From Leptobrachium leishanense (taxonomy: Eukaryota > Chordata > Amphibia > Anura > Megophryidae), in the NCBI GenBank assembly GCA_009667805.1, contig CM019063.1, forward strand, positions 188,921,661 to 188,985,660: a stretch of DNA of 64,000 nucleotides, given 5' to 3'. Below are positions 24,217 to 36,850 of this stretch, piece after piece. The position numbers and the translations under genes are program-made. The notes beneath the pieces are model-generated. The model saw only the letters and a program-made list of their open reading frames with translations, had not been told where the DNA came from and searched no databases. Position 1 is the first letter of the stretch; each line of letters starts with the position of its first letter.

Positions 24217-26540
24217 ATTCCAACACACCAACAGCCCCCAAACCCTTAATAATATGACCCTAAAGCAAACCTGTATGTTTATTTCTCTAACACACTAGCA
24301 CAATAATCCATCCTGGGTCTCAAACCTGGGTGTTTATAACCGAAAAATGTGTTTTACTCAACTTTGAGTTTTTTAAATATTCTGTTGTAAATTAAGCACT
24401 TCAAATAAAGGTATAAAAGTGTCACATGCAAATAAATATACATATATATGTACCATCACAAAACACTCAAAGCCATTTCCCAATTTATGCCTGCACAAAA
24501 AATAAGACTACAAACATATATTTGTATAAATAAGCAGTACAGCAATATTTACACCGCATAAACAGCATGAGGCTCACAAACTACTATATATTGTAAATAT
24601 GGCATAAATATATATGTACTCATTTTTCATATACTGTATATATTCATTGGTCTCAGTAGCACCTTTATATAAAATACATGTTATTGTTTGGCATATGCAT
24701 GATTAATAAATTATATACATTTAAATATATATATATTTGTTTAATTAATATATGACATATATGATATATATAATTGCCTTTATAGCTCTGGTTCGTTTAT
24801 AACTATTTTGGGGGATGGGAGAAGTCAGTTTATGGAGTGGCTCTTTTATTTATCCCATATGCTTATTAATAATAAGATGCTTGAAGGTGAGTGGGCCTGT
24901 TTCGAGTTTCTTTCAGATGCTAAATATTTGGATGTGTATGGATGGAGCAGGGCACTGGGTTGGGACATTGCTATACATTAGGAGAGGGAGCATGTTATGT
25001 AATATTCATTTTATCAATATTTGTGCTGCTCGTGATGGAAATATAGAGCCATTTGGATCAAGGTCTCAGCTCATAACTCTCAGTCCCTTCCTTCCCACCT
25101 GTCACATTGAGAATCTTTTAAGATGTTTGTATGAAACATGTATTATTTGCTTTTGAGGGGGGAGAAAATGACCCTTTTGGCTGTATTATATTTTGTCGAC
25201 AGCATTCAAGAGTCGTTTATTTTATGATTGTTTGGAGAATCCAGAGGGAAAAAATAAACAGGATTTAAAGTCAAAATAGTGGTGATTTCGTGAAATAAAC
25301 AAGAAAGGGTATTTAATCCAAAAGGATGAGAGATCAGTAACAAAAGAATGCAAAGTATACAGGGTAGCTGTGAAACATGTTCATATTCTTTCCTCCATGC
25401 CATCACCTGCCATTCCTGTAAGAGGAAAGGGTTAACCAGCCTGACTTTTGTTGTTCAAATTGTTACTAAACTTGTATCCCCTTAAAGATTTAACGAGGTA
25501 CTTTTTAAAAAAAATTCGCATGTTATTCAAAGGTGCGCTGAAAGGGTTAAAGTGCAGTGAAATGCTTCCATTTGTTGTGTATTCTTGTGTCTGTTGTGTT
25601 TTTTTATACAGACACTTCACACACACCTCAGATTACACAAACACACACTCACCTCACTTAAAATCGATAAACACACTTACATGAGCACAACTAAACCATT
25701 TCATGCTTTTTCCTCGTTAAGCATTCAGTACATTGATCCACTGATTTGGTGCTTCACCCCCCCCTTACCCCCCCCCCCCAAAACTTTGACTTTCAGAGAA
25801 ATAGTGCACTGTCTCTGCAAGGCGTTATATATATAAAAAAAAGGAATGAGAAGAATTAACCAAAGAAACACACATATAGTTATTTACCCTCACCTAATCA
25901 AACTATTGAAAAATATGAGATGAATAGAAAAAGTGTCTCCAATTTTACTATCTTGGCTGCTGAAAATGTGAAATTCACTTTCCCAGTCCTGACAATTGCT
26001 GGCTTATCGAATAAACACAAGAACCCACAAAATACACACTCATTCGTATGCAACACAAGATTATTTAACCAATAGCATTGGTATAGATTGCTCTAGCTAT
26101 TGCACAGCAGGTAATAAATAAATAAATAAATAAATAATAAATAAATAAAAAAGTTGAGTCAATTAAAATAACTTTAAAAAGACAGACAATACATGTACTG
26201 TTAAACCTATTTGTCCTAAAAGAGGAACTAAAACAGGAAAACAATATTAAAACACAATATTCTTGAAACAAAAGAAAACCTAAGGTAAATTTTGCAAAAA
26301 AGAAAAAGTGTGTGTGCATTATGCAATTGTCTAGAGATTATTAAAATAATTAGAGTATTAAAATATAAATGTGTAATATATATGCATATTCATTTAAGTT
26401 ATGGTGGGGTTGCTGAGATATGTAAAATTCTTCTACAATTATGAACTTTATATATGCATTAAATATATAGCTAAATAAAATTGTTATTCCTGGATAAAAT
26501 AATAGATTTTTTTAATAGACAGAATGACAGATATAGAATG
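24214..26540. other. AT-rich non-coding sequence
   Basis: Contains many ATATAT runs, a C-rich run near 25748-25790 and an (AAAT)n microsatellite at 26111-26150. No gene recognised. Open frames at 24815-25156 and 25448-25836 have no family resemblance. Confidence 0.45.
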
Positions 26541-27000
26541 TATCTCCTTAGAAGAATTCTTCTTGTGATAATGGGTATTTCCCATTGCTAAGCTTCCAGT
26601 GAGTGTCTGGGTTGCTGTGTAAGAGCAGTAGTAGGACATGCAGTGAGGAGACAGCTGAGACCTGTACCTTTTTAATCCCTTGTAATGTAGCAGAGCATCC
26701 TGTGGCCACAGATTTCAGCGGCCAATCCCCACAGCCTGGCCGAGCCTCCATAAGTGAGCCCTGGAGAGCCTTGTCTGACACCACATGGAGGGATCAGGGT
26801 GCACAGCATTACTCTGCGGTTTGCTCCAGCAAAACAATAGCTCCATTAACTCCCAGCCAAACAGAGCTCCATACAGCCTCCAGTCTCAGTCAGCAAGCCC
26901 CTGCTTCATTATGCACTCACACAACTCTCTCCTCTGGCCACATGTGAGACATTGGGTTTTACACAGTGTGAAACCCAGGAATTCTGGTATATAGTTCCAA
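26541..27000. other. GC-balanced, transposon-free block
   Basis: About 450 bp with more balanced base composition than its surroundings and no terminal repeats. It is open in two overlapping plus frames, neither resembling a known protein. It could be a conserved non-coding element or untranslated exon sequence; nothing proves either. Confidence 0.35.
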
Positions 27001-27194
27001 ACAAACAATTAGAGATTTCCTGGAACATCTTCAGGATTAGGAAAAATGAAAAATCACTGCGTATAAAAATAAATGTGTGTATATATATATATTATATATA
27101 TATCTAATATATATCTATATTTCTCCCAAATATCCCGCACACCTGCTTCTGTTTTTAATCATGCCTGTCACTCAGCTTCAAAAATAAAAATGAA

Positions 27195-27387
27195 GTGTGG
27201 CGGCACTCTGGGGCTAATAATTAAGACTAATCTTTATTGCTTCATTTAAATTTGAAAAGTCGACGTTTCAGCTCCAACCTGGAGCTTTCTTCAGGACATA
27301 TGTTGGAGCTGAAACGTTGACTTTGCAACTTTTAAATGAAGTAATAAAGATTAGTCTTAATTATTAGCCCTGGAGTGCCGCCACACT
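27195..27387. mobile_element. Fold-back MITE, AGTGTGGCGGCACTC arms
   Basis: The left arm from 27195 (AGTGTGGCGGCACTC) mirrors the right arm ending GAGTGCCGCCACACT at 27387. Both arms continue through TTAAGACTAATCTTTATT and GACGTTTCAGCTCCAAC, leaving a loop of about 25 bp. Non-coding. Confidence 0.85.
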
Positions 27388-28822
27388 TATATATTTATAA
27401 GAGAGGATCACTCTCGAAAGCTTGTATTTTAAATGTAACGTTAGTCCAATAAAAAAGGTCTCACTACAGACTGCTATACTCGTGATTTTTTAATATATAT
27501 ATATATTTATATATATATATATATATACGTATGCACACACTAAATAGGTTTTTCTATTTATCCAGGTATTTGCTATATATATATATTTCTATATATGTAT
27601 GTGTATGTGTATATCTATATGTGTGTGTGTATGTATACATATATATATAGATAATGTAATTGCCAAAAACATTTGGGCAAACCAGAAACTTGCACATCCC
27701 CAAGAACTCCTTTGCCACTTCCACAGATGTAGTATTGAATCCTGGGTAGAACGTGCAAATGAAGTCCACAATTTCTTACTTTTTTGCAAGACTTATTTGC
27801 AAATATCATTATTTATCTTTAAAAAATGAATGATGACACATAGCTGAACACACGGGACATGAATAATAAAAGACTAAAACCGCTCTTGTATTGATAAATA
27901 TTTCTGAAATGGCAGCTTTATTAGTAAAAATTAATATTTTTTTAATTCCTATTACTACGATCAAGTGTACCAACAGATATTTTTTTTTCTTGGTACAGAT
28001 AAACCCAGAAAAATGGTGGCACATAACCGTAGAATCATAAAGAGATTTTGAAGAAAAAAAATTAAAAAATCAGAAGAAGAATCCTTTACCATTTTACGAC
28101 CAATGAAACGTCAGACATGCTGTGATGTAATGGGATTTTCCTACCACGTAATTCTTTACACTTTAAATTATATTTCAATATCTTTTCTATTTCAGCACGA
28201 CTTACGCCCTAGTACTTTTTTTCTGGCTGTAACCATTTTATACCTATGAGTAGATGCCAATTGTATTACAATTTCTGGAGAAACTATTTTATACATATTA
28301 CTCATTGTTTGTAGTATGCCATATAAATTCCATATAAATGCGTGTACTTTTAATGTACTGTGAAGGAGTGGGCAGAGCTCCATTTTAATGTAGGAGGTTA
28401 TGAAAAGGACTATTTTTTAGACTGAGGTGCAATTACAACATTTATAAATGTGCATCTATGCATAAAAGCAGCTGTAAAATTACAATTATTGTAGAATGGC
28501 TTATGTTTAAGTCTGTCTGCTTATGAAACATTACTGTTCTTCTGTGTTTTTTTTTATAAAGCCTACTCTAATATTTGAAACTGCGCCCCTCAACAGGAAA
28601 AGTTAAATTTACTTAAACAAATGGGTGTGAAGATAAAAACACAAACAAAAACCACTTCAACCATGAATGTAGTTGTACCCACGCATCATCATAGCCCTGC
28701 TACTACACTAACCAGTGTGTCTGCTGTGAAAGAAATGAGCATGGAGGTGTCGTTTTAATATGTGTAGGAAAAGGAAAAAAGTAGTTAAACAGGATCTCTA
28801 CAAAAATGCAGGGTTACAAGTT
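27388..28822. other. No gene; AT and TG microsatellites
   Basis: TA-rich runs at 27494-27530 and 27577-27600 and a mixed TATG/TGTG run to about 27650. The rest is AT-rich with nothing recognisable. Confidence 0.5.
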
Positions 28823-29192
28823 GCATAAAATAATATACTAAAATAATAAATAAAATTGGTCAAAGATAAAAAGATATCAAAATAAAAGCAATAATACGGT
28901 ATAAAGCTCATAATAACCTAGCATTAAAAAACCACTAACATGCACTAAAGAAGAGATACAACAGACCACCCTTAGCCACTTATTTTAATTTTCTCTGCCG
29001 ATTACATAAAATAAAATAATATACTAAAAAAATAAATAAAATTGGTCAAAGATAAAAAAATATCAAAATAAAACCAATAATACGGTATAAAACTCATAAC
29101 GACGCAGCATTAAAAAAACACTAACATGCACTAAAGAAGAGATACAACAGACCACCATTTGCCACTTATTTTCAATTTCTCTGCCTATGACA
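28823..29192. repeat. Tandem duplication, two units of about 186 bp
   Basis: TAATATACTAAAA starts at 28831 and 29017, spacing 186. Both units run through AATTGGTCAAAGATAAAAA, CATGCACTAAAGAAGAGATA and CCACTTATTTT with few differences. It is a local, fairly recent duplication of otherwise low-copy sequence. Confidence 0.9.
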
Positions 29193-29354
29193 TACAGTAT
29201 TCTTACTAGTTTCATATAAACACAATTATGGTATGTTTGATTCACCCAACACTAAGATTTAAGTCTTAAGGCCTAATAGAGTTCTAACGCCTGAAGAGAG
29301 TAGGGCTTAGCTTGGTTGAATGTGCACAAAGCCATGAGTTTAAAAGGAAGAGAA

Positions 29355-30071
29355 TAGACATGTGCACAGCACAAGATTATGTTTTGGACGAATGCATTCG
29401 TCATAAACCGCAATTTATTTAGTTGCTAAAGAAATTAGTTTCAGTTCTTTAGTATGAAAACGAATTTCATTCATCCGAAAACCAGCGGATACACTTAATA
29501 TTGTAGTGGTGGCTGAAATTGGCTGCTTGTTACAGTATCTCTCACTCTCAGCACATTGTGTCAGGCAAAGCTGTTACAGTAACTGACTTCTGCTCATCAC
29601 AGCGCTCAGAGTGTCAGTAAAACTAGTAAATAATATTTTTATATATAAGAGGTTATAACAATATTATTTCCTTGTTTTACTGAAACTCTGAGCGCTGTGA
29701 GGAGCAGCAGACAGTTACTGTAACAGCTGAGCCTGATACATTGTACTGAGAGATAATGCAACAAGCAGTTGATCTCAGCGCTCACAGCCACTGGATTTAA
29801 AGGACTAAAAAAAATAATTCTCCTCTCTGTATAATGTATAGAACATCCTCCTGCATTAATTAATTGCTTAGAACATCCTCCAGCATTAATCATGGCTGGT
29901 CTCCTTCACTCATCAATGTAGTTTTACAAAAAGAACTGAAACTAAAATGTAATGCATTTTCCTTTCGTTTTTTGGACCGAGCAGTTTCGTATCTCTTGAG
30001 TCATTCGAAAACTAAATTATCCCAAAATTCGGACGAAATCGTTTTAGTACTAAAACGAATGCACAAGTCTA
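29355..30071. mobile_element. Non-autonomous hAT element, 717 bp
   Basis: Exact 8-bp duplication GAAGAGAA at 29347-29354 and 30072-30079. The left terminus TAGACATGTGCA and the right TGCACAAGTCTA are inverse with one mismatch. The interior folds back: GTTACAGTAACTG and CAGCGCTCAGAG near 29570-29615 pair with inverse copies near 29685-29725. No transposase. Confidence 0.92.
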
Positions 30072-30079
30072 GAAGAGAA

Positions 30080-32418
30080 CAATATTGTCACTTCAGCAGA
30101 GGGTGAATCTTTCACGTTATTTCAACAGGTTGAAAACGACGATCTGACATGATAATGCTATGGAATTTGAACGATCTGACATTATAACGCTATGGAATCT
30201 GAATGTGTGTTTTAAATACAACTGCCATCCTTATTAATTCACAGCAACACATCTTGTATCTATTATATAAAAACATTCTTTATCAAACATTAATCTGATG
30301 TCATTAATTAAGCCATGAGAAATAAGAATGTTTGGACTTCTTTTCTTAATCAGTAATATAACAGAATCGTCCCAATTAAATAATGGTTTCTATCCAACTT
30401 CAAAATCAGTTCTGCGAAGAATGTTTATTTGAGTATTGAACGCTTTAGTCTCAAGTACAGACATAGCAGCTGTGACGTTCCTTTCGAAGGCCCCATGATT
30501 GATTCTGAAAAGGAAATCATTGCCCCACAACAACCGAGACATAAATAGCCCAATAAAATCTATAGTGTTTCAACCCCCCCAAGAAAAGACATGAAGTACT
30601 GAAAAACGTTGTGTGATATTTGCCATATACGGTTCCTCAGAGAAAGCATCTTGCTGTCCGATGACTACATTTTAATGAACTTGTGTTGTGTCATGCATTT
30701 GCCTCATGTGATGAACTAAAAAAAGGAAAAGCATCCAAAGTAAGGCTTCAGTCAGTGAAAATGTAACCAATATCAAAATAAATTTTGTCTTTGCATGAAG
30801 GGTGGTGGAAAGATTCCATTTAGCTTTCTAGAAATCTAAAGAAAGGGTATATGACTAATATGATGCTAAAATCTGGAATGTTCTGCAAAAAAGATTTAAA
30901 AGACTATTCTGAGGTATGTAGCTTTAACATGATCTCCTTCCTGAAGAGCTTTGCCTTTGCTTCAGTGGAGATGGTCTATCAAGGACCTCAAACTCCAGCC
31001 CCCAGATCTTCTGAACTACATCTTCCATGATTCTATGGACATTTATTGCATTTCTATGCTTTCTGGGAATTGTAGACAATAAACAATTTGGAGGGGTTGG
31101 GAGGCAGAGTTTGAGATGACTGGTCTATATACTAGGGAACCGATGAGGTTTGTAGGAGAAAATACCTTTAGAAGTTTGGTCCCTCTGTCCATCGTTATTA
31201 TTATATAATTAGTTCCCTCGACTCCCTGCGTCTTGTATGCTGTTGCTCCTCCATCTCTACCTCACACTCCAATATTTCTTTGTGTTCATTTATTCTCCTT
31301 CCAAATTCCTCTCCTTCTTTATCCTCCTTCCTTTCTTCTCCCCTTTTTTCCTCTTTCTATTATATTTTGCCTCTTATGGTTACCATAATAAATTTAAAAT
31401 AAATAAATAAACACTTTAGTTAGAAAAACTTTATATATATCTCAAATCCAATTATTTTAGTTTTATGTACTCGTTGTATAAAGGAAATCGAACTGAAACC
31501 CGTCTTTGATATTAACATTCAAGTGCTACAAGACATCTGTTGACAAGACTTCAAGCAGTCAGAATAATTGACCCCAGAGGAATAAAGTAAGGTTGGCCAA
31601 CTAGGGACCAGTATAATGTGTAATGTGCGAGGATGCTCTATAATCTGGACAAGGTGAATCATGGAGAATAGTGTTGTAGAATACTCTCGTCATGTTTGGT
31701 CAAAGGTGTATTTTTACAACTATTGCTAGAAATCAATTGATCTCAATAAGCTACTTTGCTTTTGTTATAAATTACATTCATATTGCAATTTATATATCTG
31801 TCATTTCATGTTTATGTACATGATCATGTCTACTTTAAGTTGGCTGGAGCAACAACAATTCGGAGTACACACCTGAATTTGGTTTCTTACTGTACATCAC
31901 AAACAATTCAGTAGCTGAGAAGAGCAGACTGCTACATCAAGAAACATAGCATATCGAAACCATTCTGAGGTCAAGAAGGAATTTTTTTCCCATTTTGTTG
32001 CATATTTGGAATGTGCTTCAGGCTGGCTTTTTTCCCTTCTTTTGGATCAACATCAGTAGCTGACATGTGCTAGCTTTTCAAATAGGGCTTTACCTCCGAC
32101 AGAGAAAATATGCAGTAGAGACACTTCTGTTTATTTTTACTGTGAGGGTAATGGAATGTGATTTTCCATAAAAGCACTTGGTCTGGCCAGTGGTTTTATG
32201 GAAAAATCACTTGCTAGTGAAGGGGATAAGCCTGTTTTCTGTGATGGAGTACATTGGGAATGCATGTGAGTGACAATTTCTTTGTATGTGCCCAGGGAAC
32301 GGCATTTCATACACATAGAAGTGCTTCAGCTGCACAAGCTTGGGGGACAGACATCCTACAATCATTTTCATAAAAAGGAATCATGATGGAGGGGTATTCC
32401 AACATTTATTTTTTTTAA
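30080..32418. other. Mostly low-copy sequence, no gene
   Basis: Apart from the hAT MITE at 30980-31120 and a pyrimidine-rich tract at about 31290-31370, no repeat or coding region is recognised. Confidence 0.45.
30980..31120. mobile_element. Short hAT-type MITE, 141 bp
   Basis: Exact 8-bp duplication TGGTCTAT at 30972-30979 and 31121-31128. The ends CCTCAAACTCCAG and the inverse-related GCAGAGTTTGAG, with GAACTACATCTTCCATGATT inside, form an imperfect hairpin. Non-coding. Confidence 0.82.
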
Positions 32419-33040
32419 AGTGGTTATTCAAAGAGAACCGAATTGGCCACCAAATTGTAGTAAACGGTAAATTTTTACGTACAGTGCAATTTTGTTGCAA
32501 TTTGGCAATTCAGAAAAGTGGCGATTCACCAAATATTTGTGAATTGTACGAAATATGGTGAAATTTGGCAGCAGTGAAATTCCCCATAAAGAAGTAATGG
32601 TTAATCTATTCAGAGAATGCCGAACAGCAGCAAAAAGTTGGCGAAATGCCTGGATTTTCGATGCTTTCGTTTGACAGGTTTAAAAAGCTGAATCCCATAT
32701 GTTTCAATGTAAAAAGAAATTCCCCGTTTTTACTAAATTTTTATTCAACTGTTCATTCTTTTCAGTTGCAGCAAAAAGGCTTTTTATTAATTTAATTTTT
32801 TGAATTTTTTAGGCGGTTTGTGGCTGCCTTTGGCGGTTTATCGATGTAGTTCGGAAGGTTTATCGACGGCGTTCGGCGGATTTATCGGTGGCGTTCGGCA
32901 GATCAATTTGGCACACTTTGGGGACCCTGTGATGAATGGTGAATTCACTGAAGAGTTGGCGAATTGAGCTCGCCGAAGTGTGCCGAGTGACAGAGCACCA
33001 AAATTTCGGTGAAATTTTAATGCTCTTTGAGTAACCCCTG
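32419..33040. mobile_element. MITE, family B, copy with decayed ends
   Basis: Left AGTGGTTATTCAAAGAGAAC and right GCTCTTTGAGTAACCCCTG are inverse-related to CAGGGTTATTCAAAGAG. The interior has the GGGGACCCTGTGATG block and CCCATATGTTTCAATGTAAA, as in family-B relatives. No coding. Confidence 0.72.
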
Positions 33041-33844
33041 ACTTCAGGAGTAAAATATCCTTTTAGAGATCAAGCTACCTAGAGAAGATAGTGACACCAG
33101 TCAACCAGAAGTTGATATGATGTGTACCGTCCCACTCATTTTGATTCTTGATTTCCTTGGTGGGTTGGAGTACTTTGATGTTCAAATTGATATAATTCCT
33201 CTGAAAAGGAAGGCAAGAACAAAAGACTGGTTGAGTTATTCATGACTGGGTATTTTCCGGTTATGGCAAAAATATTGCTTTCTCCTCAAAGTCTTCAAAG
33301 TGCATCTTTTGGTACATGTACTTATACTTTTCTCTGCTGCACCTCTCATGCTATTCAATAGTCTTAAAGCATTTATTTTGGATAAGGAAGAAAGAAACTG
33401 TTACCATCAGAAATAATTGTACTCTTTAACCTATATTCAGTATGATTTTCTTAACAGAACTTTATGCATATATTATATTTTATGTCAAGATCATTTAATT
33501 TCTTTTAGTTTGCAAAACAGCTAATTCACATTTTGCAAACACGTAAACAGAGATATCTTTTCGTATCCATCCTCAGAGCAGATTATTTTTTTTTAAACCA
33601 CATTCATCATTCAGAGACGAACCCATCAATAGCAAGTAAGAAGTAAGAAGTGCACACTCACTCTATAATCCTTAATGCCTGGCATGTGCCTTTTGGTGTT
33701 CCAACTTCATACGTACACAAAGACACATTCATATGTAAATACGTATGTAGAATTTAATGATCTGCGAAGAAAATTGTACTGTAGTTTGTCCAATGAAACT
33801 CTTGATTCCACATGCTTAACCATTTTATTACCAAAGCAAAATAT

Positions 33845-34585
33845 AGTGCACTATCGGCTGCTAACAGCTAAAATGGGAATGCTAAGGGGAAAAATTAGCG
33901 TTCGCTAATCTTCCTTTAGCGTCCCTGTTTTTCCTGTGGATTACGGGGCAGGCACTGAGTCCAGCAGCCTACCCCGTAGCGGCTCCTAGGGTCCAGGATG
34001 CTTGGGGCAGCACTAAAGTGCCGTCCCGAGCATCCCCTATGGACTCCACGGAGGTTTCTGCTGTCGGGTCACATGACCGGTAGGATCTCGCGTCTCCGCA
34101 GGTCGGCGGAGTTATTGCGGAGGGAGACTGGGGACTTTTTTCCCAGTCTCACTCTGCTCCCGGCGGCCAGAAGTAGCGAATAAGGACACCGTTCTCGCTG
34201 CGGGATGAGAGGTGAGTATTTGATTTTTTTTTTGGGGGGGGTTACAGCTGCAGCTAACTGATTCCGCAGAAGTGGAATCAGTTAGCCACAGCTCTAAGCT
34301 GATGCTAACTTTTTTCTGTTAGCAATAGCTGTTTGTAATTAGCGTTAGGACTATGTGATCCTAACGCTAATTACTCTCTGCTTACAGTTGCGCTCCACAT
34401 GTTAAATATAGGGAGCACAAAGTACAGTGAGCTCGCGCTAAATAGCGTTCATAACGATTCGCTAACAGGGTTTTTAACGAGTGATCTGGAGGTGATGTGG
34501 CCGTAACACTATCACCCCAATTAACTTAGCGTTACAGCTCATTTATGTGAGCACTAGCGCTAGCTTTAAGGAGGTGATAGAGCCC
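33845..34585. mobile_element. PIF/Harbinger-like non-autonomous element
   Basis: The right end GGAGGTGATAGAGCCC resembles the Harbinger-type ends at 40873 and 57616; the left end is decayed. The interior (GGGAATGCTAAGGGGAAAAA, CTAACTGATTCCGCAG, GAGCACAAAG) matches 48825-49531 in the same orientation and 6612-7216 inverted. The open frame at 33998-34183 is inside it and not conserved. Confidence 0.7.
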
Positions 34586-34589
34586 AGAG

Positions 34590-36165
34590 CCAAAAAGGTT
34601 AATTTTGCTGGTTTATTTCACATCTTCAGCAGATGAACCACTCAGACATGGATGAGTAGCAAACATTGGTATAATTTGAAAGACAAATAATCACTGACTA
34701 TCTCTATCTTTTAGTCATTTAACAGACGTTAATGAGTTTACCTAACTCACTGGCAACATCATCATTTTTATTTATGTGACTCTTGTTTCCAGCTTGAATA
34801 AACACAAAGCGGCCCTTTCTGCTTACAGAACAGTTATAGATTCTGGGTAGAATTTAGAATATGTATAATATAAAATGAGGGTTTTGCTTCACAGTTAGTT
34901 TTTATTGACTACATATTATTTAAATGGATGAGAATGAGCTCTATTAATGTATAGCAGTCAGACTATTCTTTTGATGCTGAACAAAATGATAAATGTGGTT
35001 GGGAAAGGCTGCTTTTAAAATGAAGCTTTCAAAGAAATACTCAATTCCCTCAGGATTAAATATCTCTGTAATCCCAACCAGAGACCACTGTGCTGCAGTT
35101 CTGTGCTTTTGAGAGCATTGTTATAAATGTGGCGCTGGAAGATGACATCATATGCAGATTGTTAAGGGAGCTGTATCGCTGCATGTCAGCTTTATTACAC
35201 ACAGGCTGCATATCGCGCTCATGAAATGGCACTCTATTGGTTGGTAACAACCACCGAGCGCAACCCCAGAAACAAATTGCCAAACTCATTTTTCCCCCTT
35301 TCATGCCTTGCTGCGTGGAAACACCTGTTACAAATTATGAAATCCCCTTTCCTCTCATGTAATGAAATCATTTTAAATAATAAAAAAGTCCCTGTTTATC
35401 TTTCTTGTGATATATGAAGTGCAACAAGCCTTATAACCAGATACAGCAATGGCTTTTAAGGATCATATATGAGGAAGAATAGGCTATCACAAGTGTTTTG
35501 TGTCAGACGGGCTGCACACTGTAACACACTCCAGCTTTTTTGCTGGCAATAGGAAGAGTCTCTCTATGCCCTCACCTTGGACTTTGAAGAGTTAATGCTT
35601 TATTAGCCCTGTTCCTAAGCAGGGGATAGAGAAAGCCAAGGCTCTGAGATACGGTTTCTCCTTATAAATCACTATTGAATAGCTACAGTGTGAGTTTTGA
35701 CAGTCAAGGTCTAATCCTTCATTGCTCTGTCCAAAGGGAATGGTAAAGCTTTATGTTACTCTACTGAATTAAACTACATTTTAATTTTTTTCCTTAAAAT
35801 TTTGGTATTATAACCACATCTTCATGGTAATGATGCCATTTATTGTTTATTCCAGTTTTGCTAATGGCCCTCGTGTACTTTTGACACTTGAATCGCCTGC
35901 CCTGACAGATGTGGCGTAGGGTTATTTATGAACAAATGCCGCCATTCTAGTTTAGGCAGTAACATGCTCTTTTTGTTAGTTTAATGGGCATTGCATGGAT
36001 TGCAGAGGATTGTCACATTTTGCTAGTAACCACACAGCACAAAATGTGGTTAATAATTACTGTGTTCCTGAATGCCAAAGCAACTGTTGTTGCCACATGA
36101 TATTGAGAAGTATACATGGATTTACACCAGTTACCAAATTAACCAAACTGTTACATGCGATTCCC
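34590..36165. other. Transposon-free island, no exon seen
   Basis: About 1.5 kb without transposon termini or tandem repeats. It has balanced, non-repetitive text such as GATGACATCATATGCAGATT and CTATTGGTTGGTAACAACC. No open frame resembles a protein. It is a candidate for conserved non-coding sequence, by inference only. Confidence 0.35.
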
Positions 36166-36169
36166 AAAT

Positions 36170-36850
36170 AATTCTTCATGGGCTTGGGTCTAAATCCCTA
36201 CAACCTGGTTCCTTAATGCCAAAATCCCGACGGCCAACTTCCAGACAGAACAAATGCCGGACATACCAAGTTCCCTACACAGACAGCTCCCTGATGGCAA
36301 CTTCCAGACATCCACAATCCCAGTGGCTAACCCAAACCCTTCTGCCTAACCCCATAAACTTAGCCCTAAACCTAGCCCTAACCCACTACACCTAGCCCTA
36401 ACCCTAACTGCCAAAACCTACCCCAACCCGAAACCCTTAAACATAGCCCTAACCCTAAGCCCCCAAAACCTAGCCCTAACCCTAACCCCCTAAACCTAGC
36501 CCTAACCCTAAACCTCCTAAACCTAGCCCCAACCCTAACCCACCTACACCTAGCCCTAACCCCCTAAACCTAGCCCTAACCCCCCTAAACCTATCCCTAA
36601 CCCTAACCCCCTAAACCTAGCCCTAACCCTAACCCCCTAAACCTAGCCCTTACCCCCTAAACCTAGCCATAACTCCCTAAGGGTTAGGGTGTTAGTGTTA
36701 GGGTTAGCCGCTGGGATTTTGGATGTCTGGAAGTTGGCCGTGTAGGGAACTTGGTATGTCCGGCACTTGTTCTGTCTGGAAGTTGGCCATCGGGGTGTTG
36801 GCATTAGGGAACCTGGTTGTAGGGATTTTGTCCGGCACCCATTCTTCACA
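36170..36850. mobile_element. Fold-back element with telomere-like repeat core
   Basis: The left arm (about 36178-36330: AATCCCTACAACCTGGTTCC, GGCCAACTTCCAGACAGAAC, GACATACCAAGTTCCCTACA) is the inverse of the right arm (about 36700-36845). The loop is the telomere-like tract 36340-36700. Both arms give similar reading frames on opposite strands, so these are not genes. No target duplication found; class unknown. Confidence 0.82.
36340..36700. repeat. Telomere-like CCCTAA minisatellite
   Basis: Dozens of CCCTAA/CCTAAACC/CCTAGCCC words in a degenerate unit of about 25-27 bp, such as CCCCTAAACCTAGCCCTAAC. It switches to GGGTTAGGG orientation near 36676. CCCTAA is the vertebrate telomere repeat; here it is mixed with CCTAG variants, so it is not a pure telomere tract. 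Confidence 0.88.

Noticed and set aside
36340..36700. A true chromosome end
   Set aside because: Unique sequence continues on both sides and the tract is degenerate and bounded by inverse arms.
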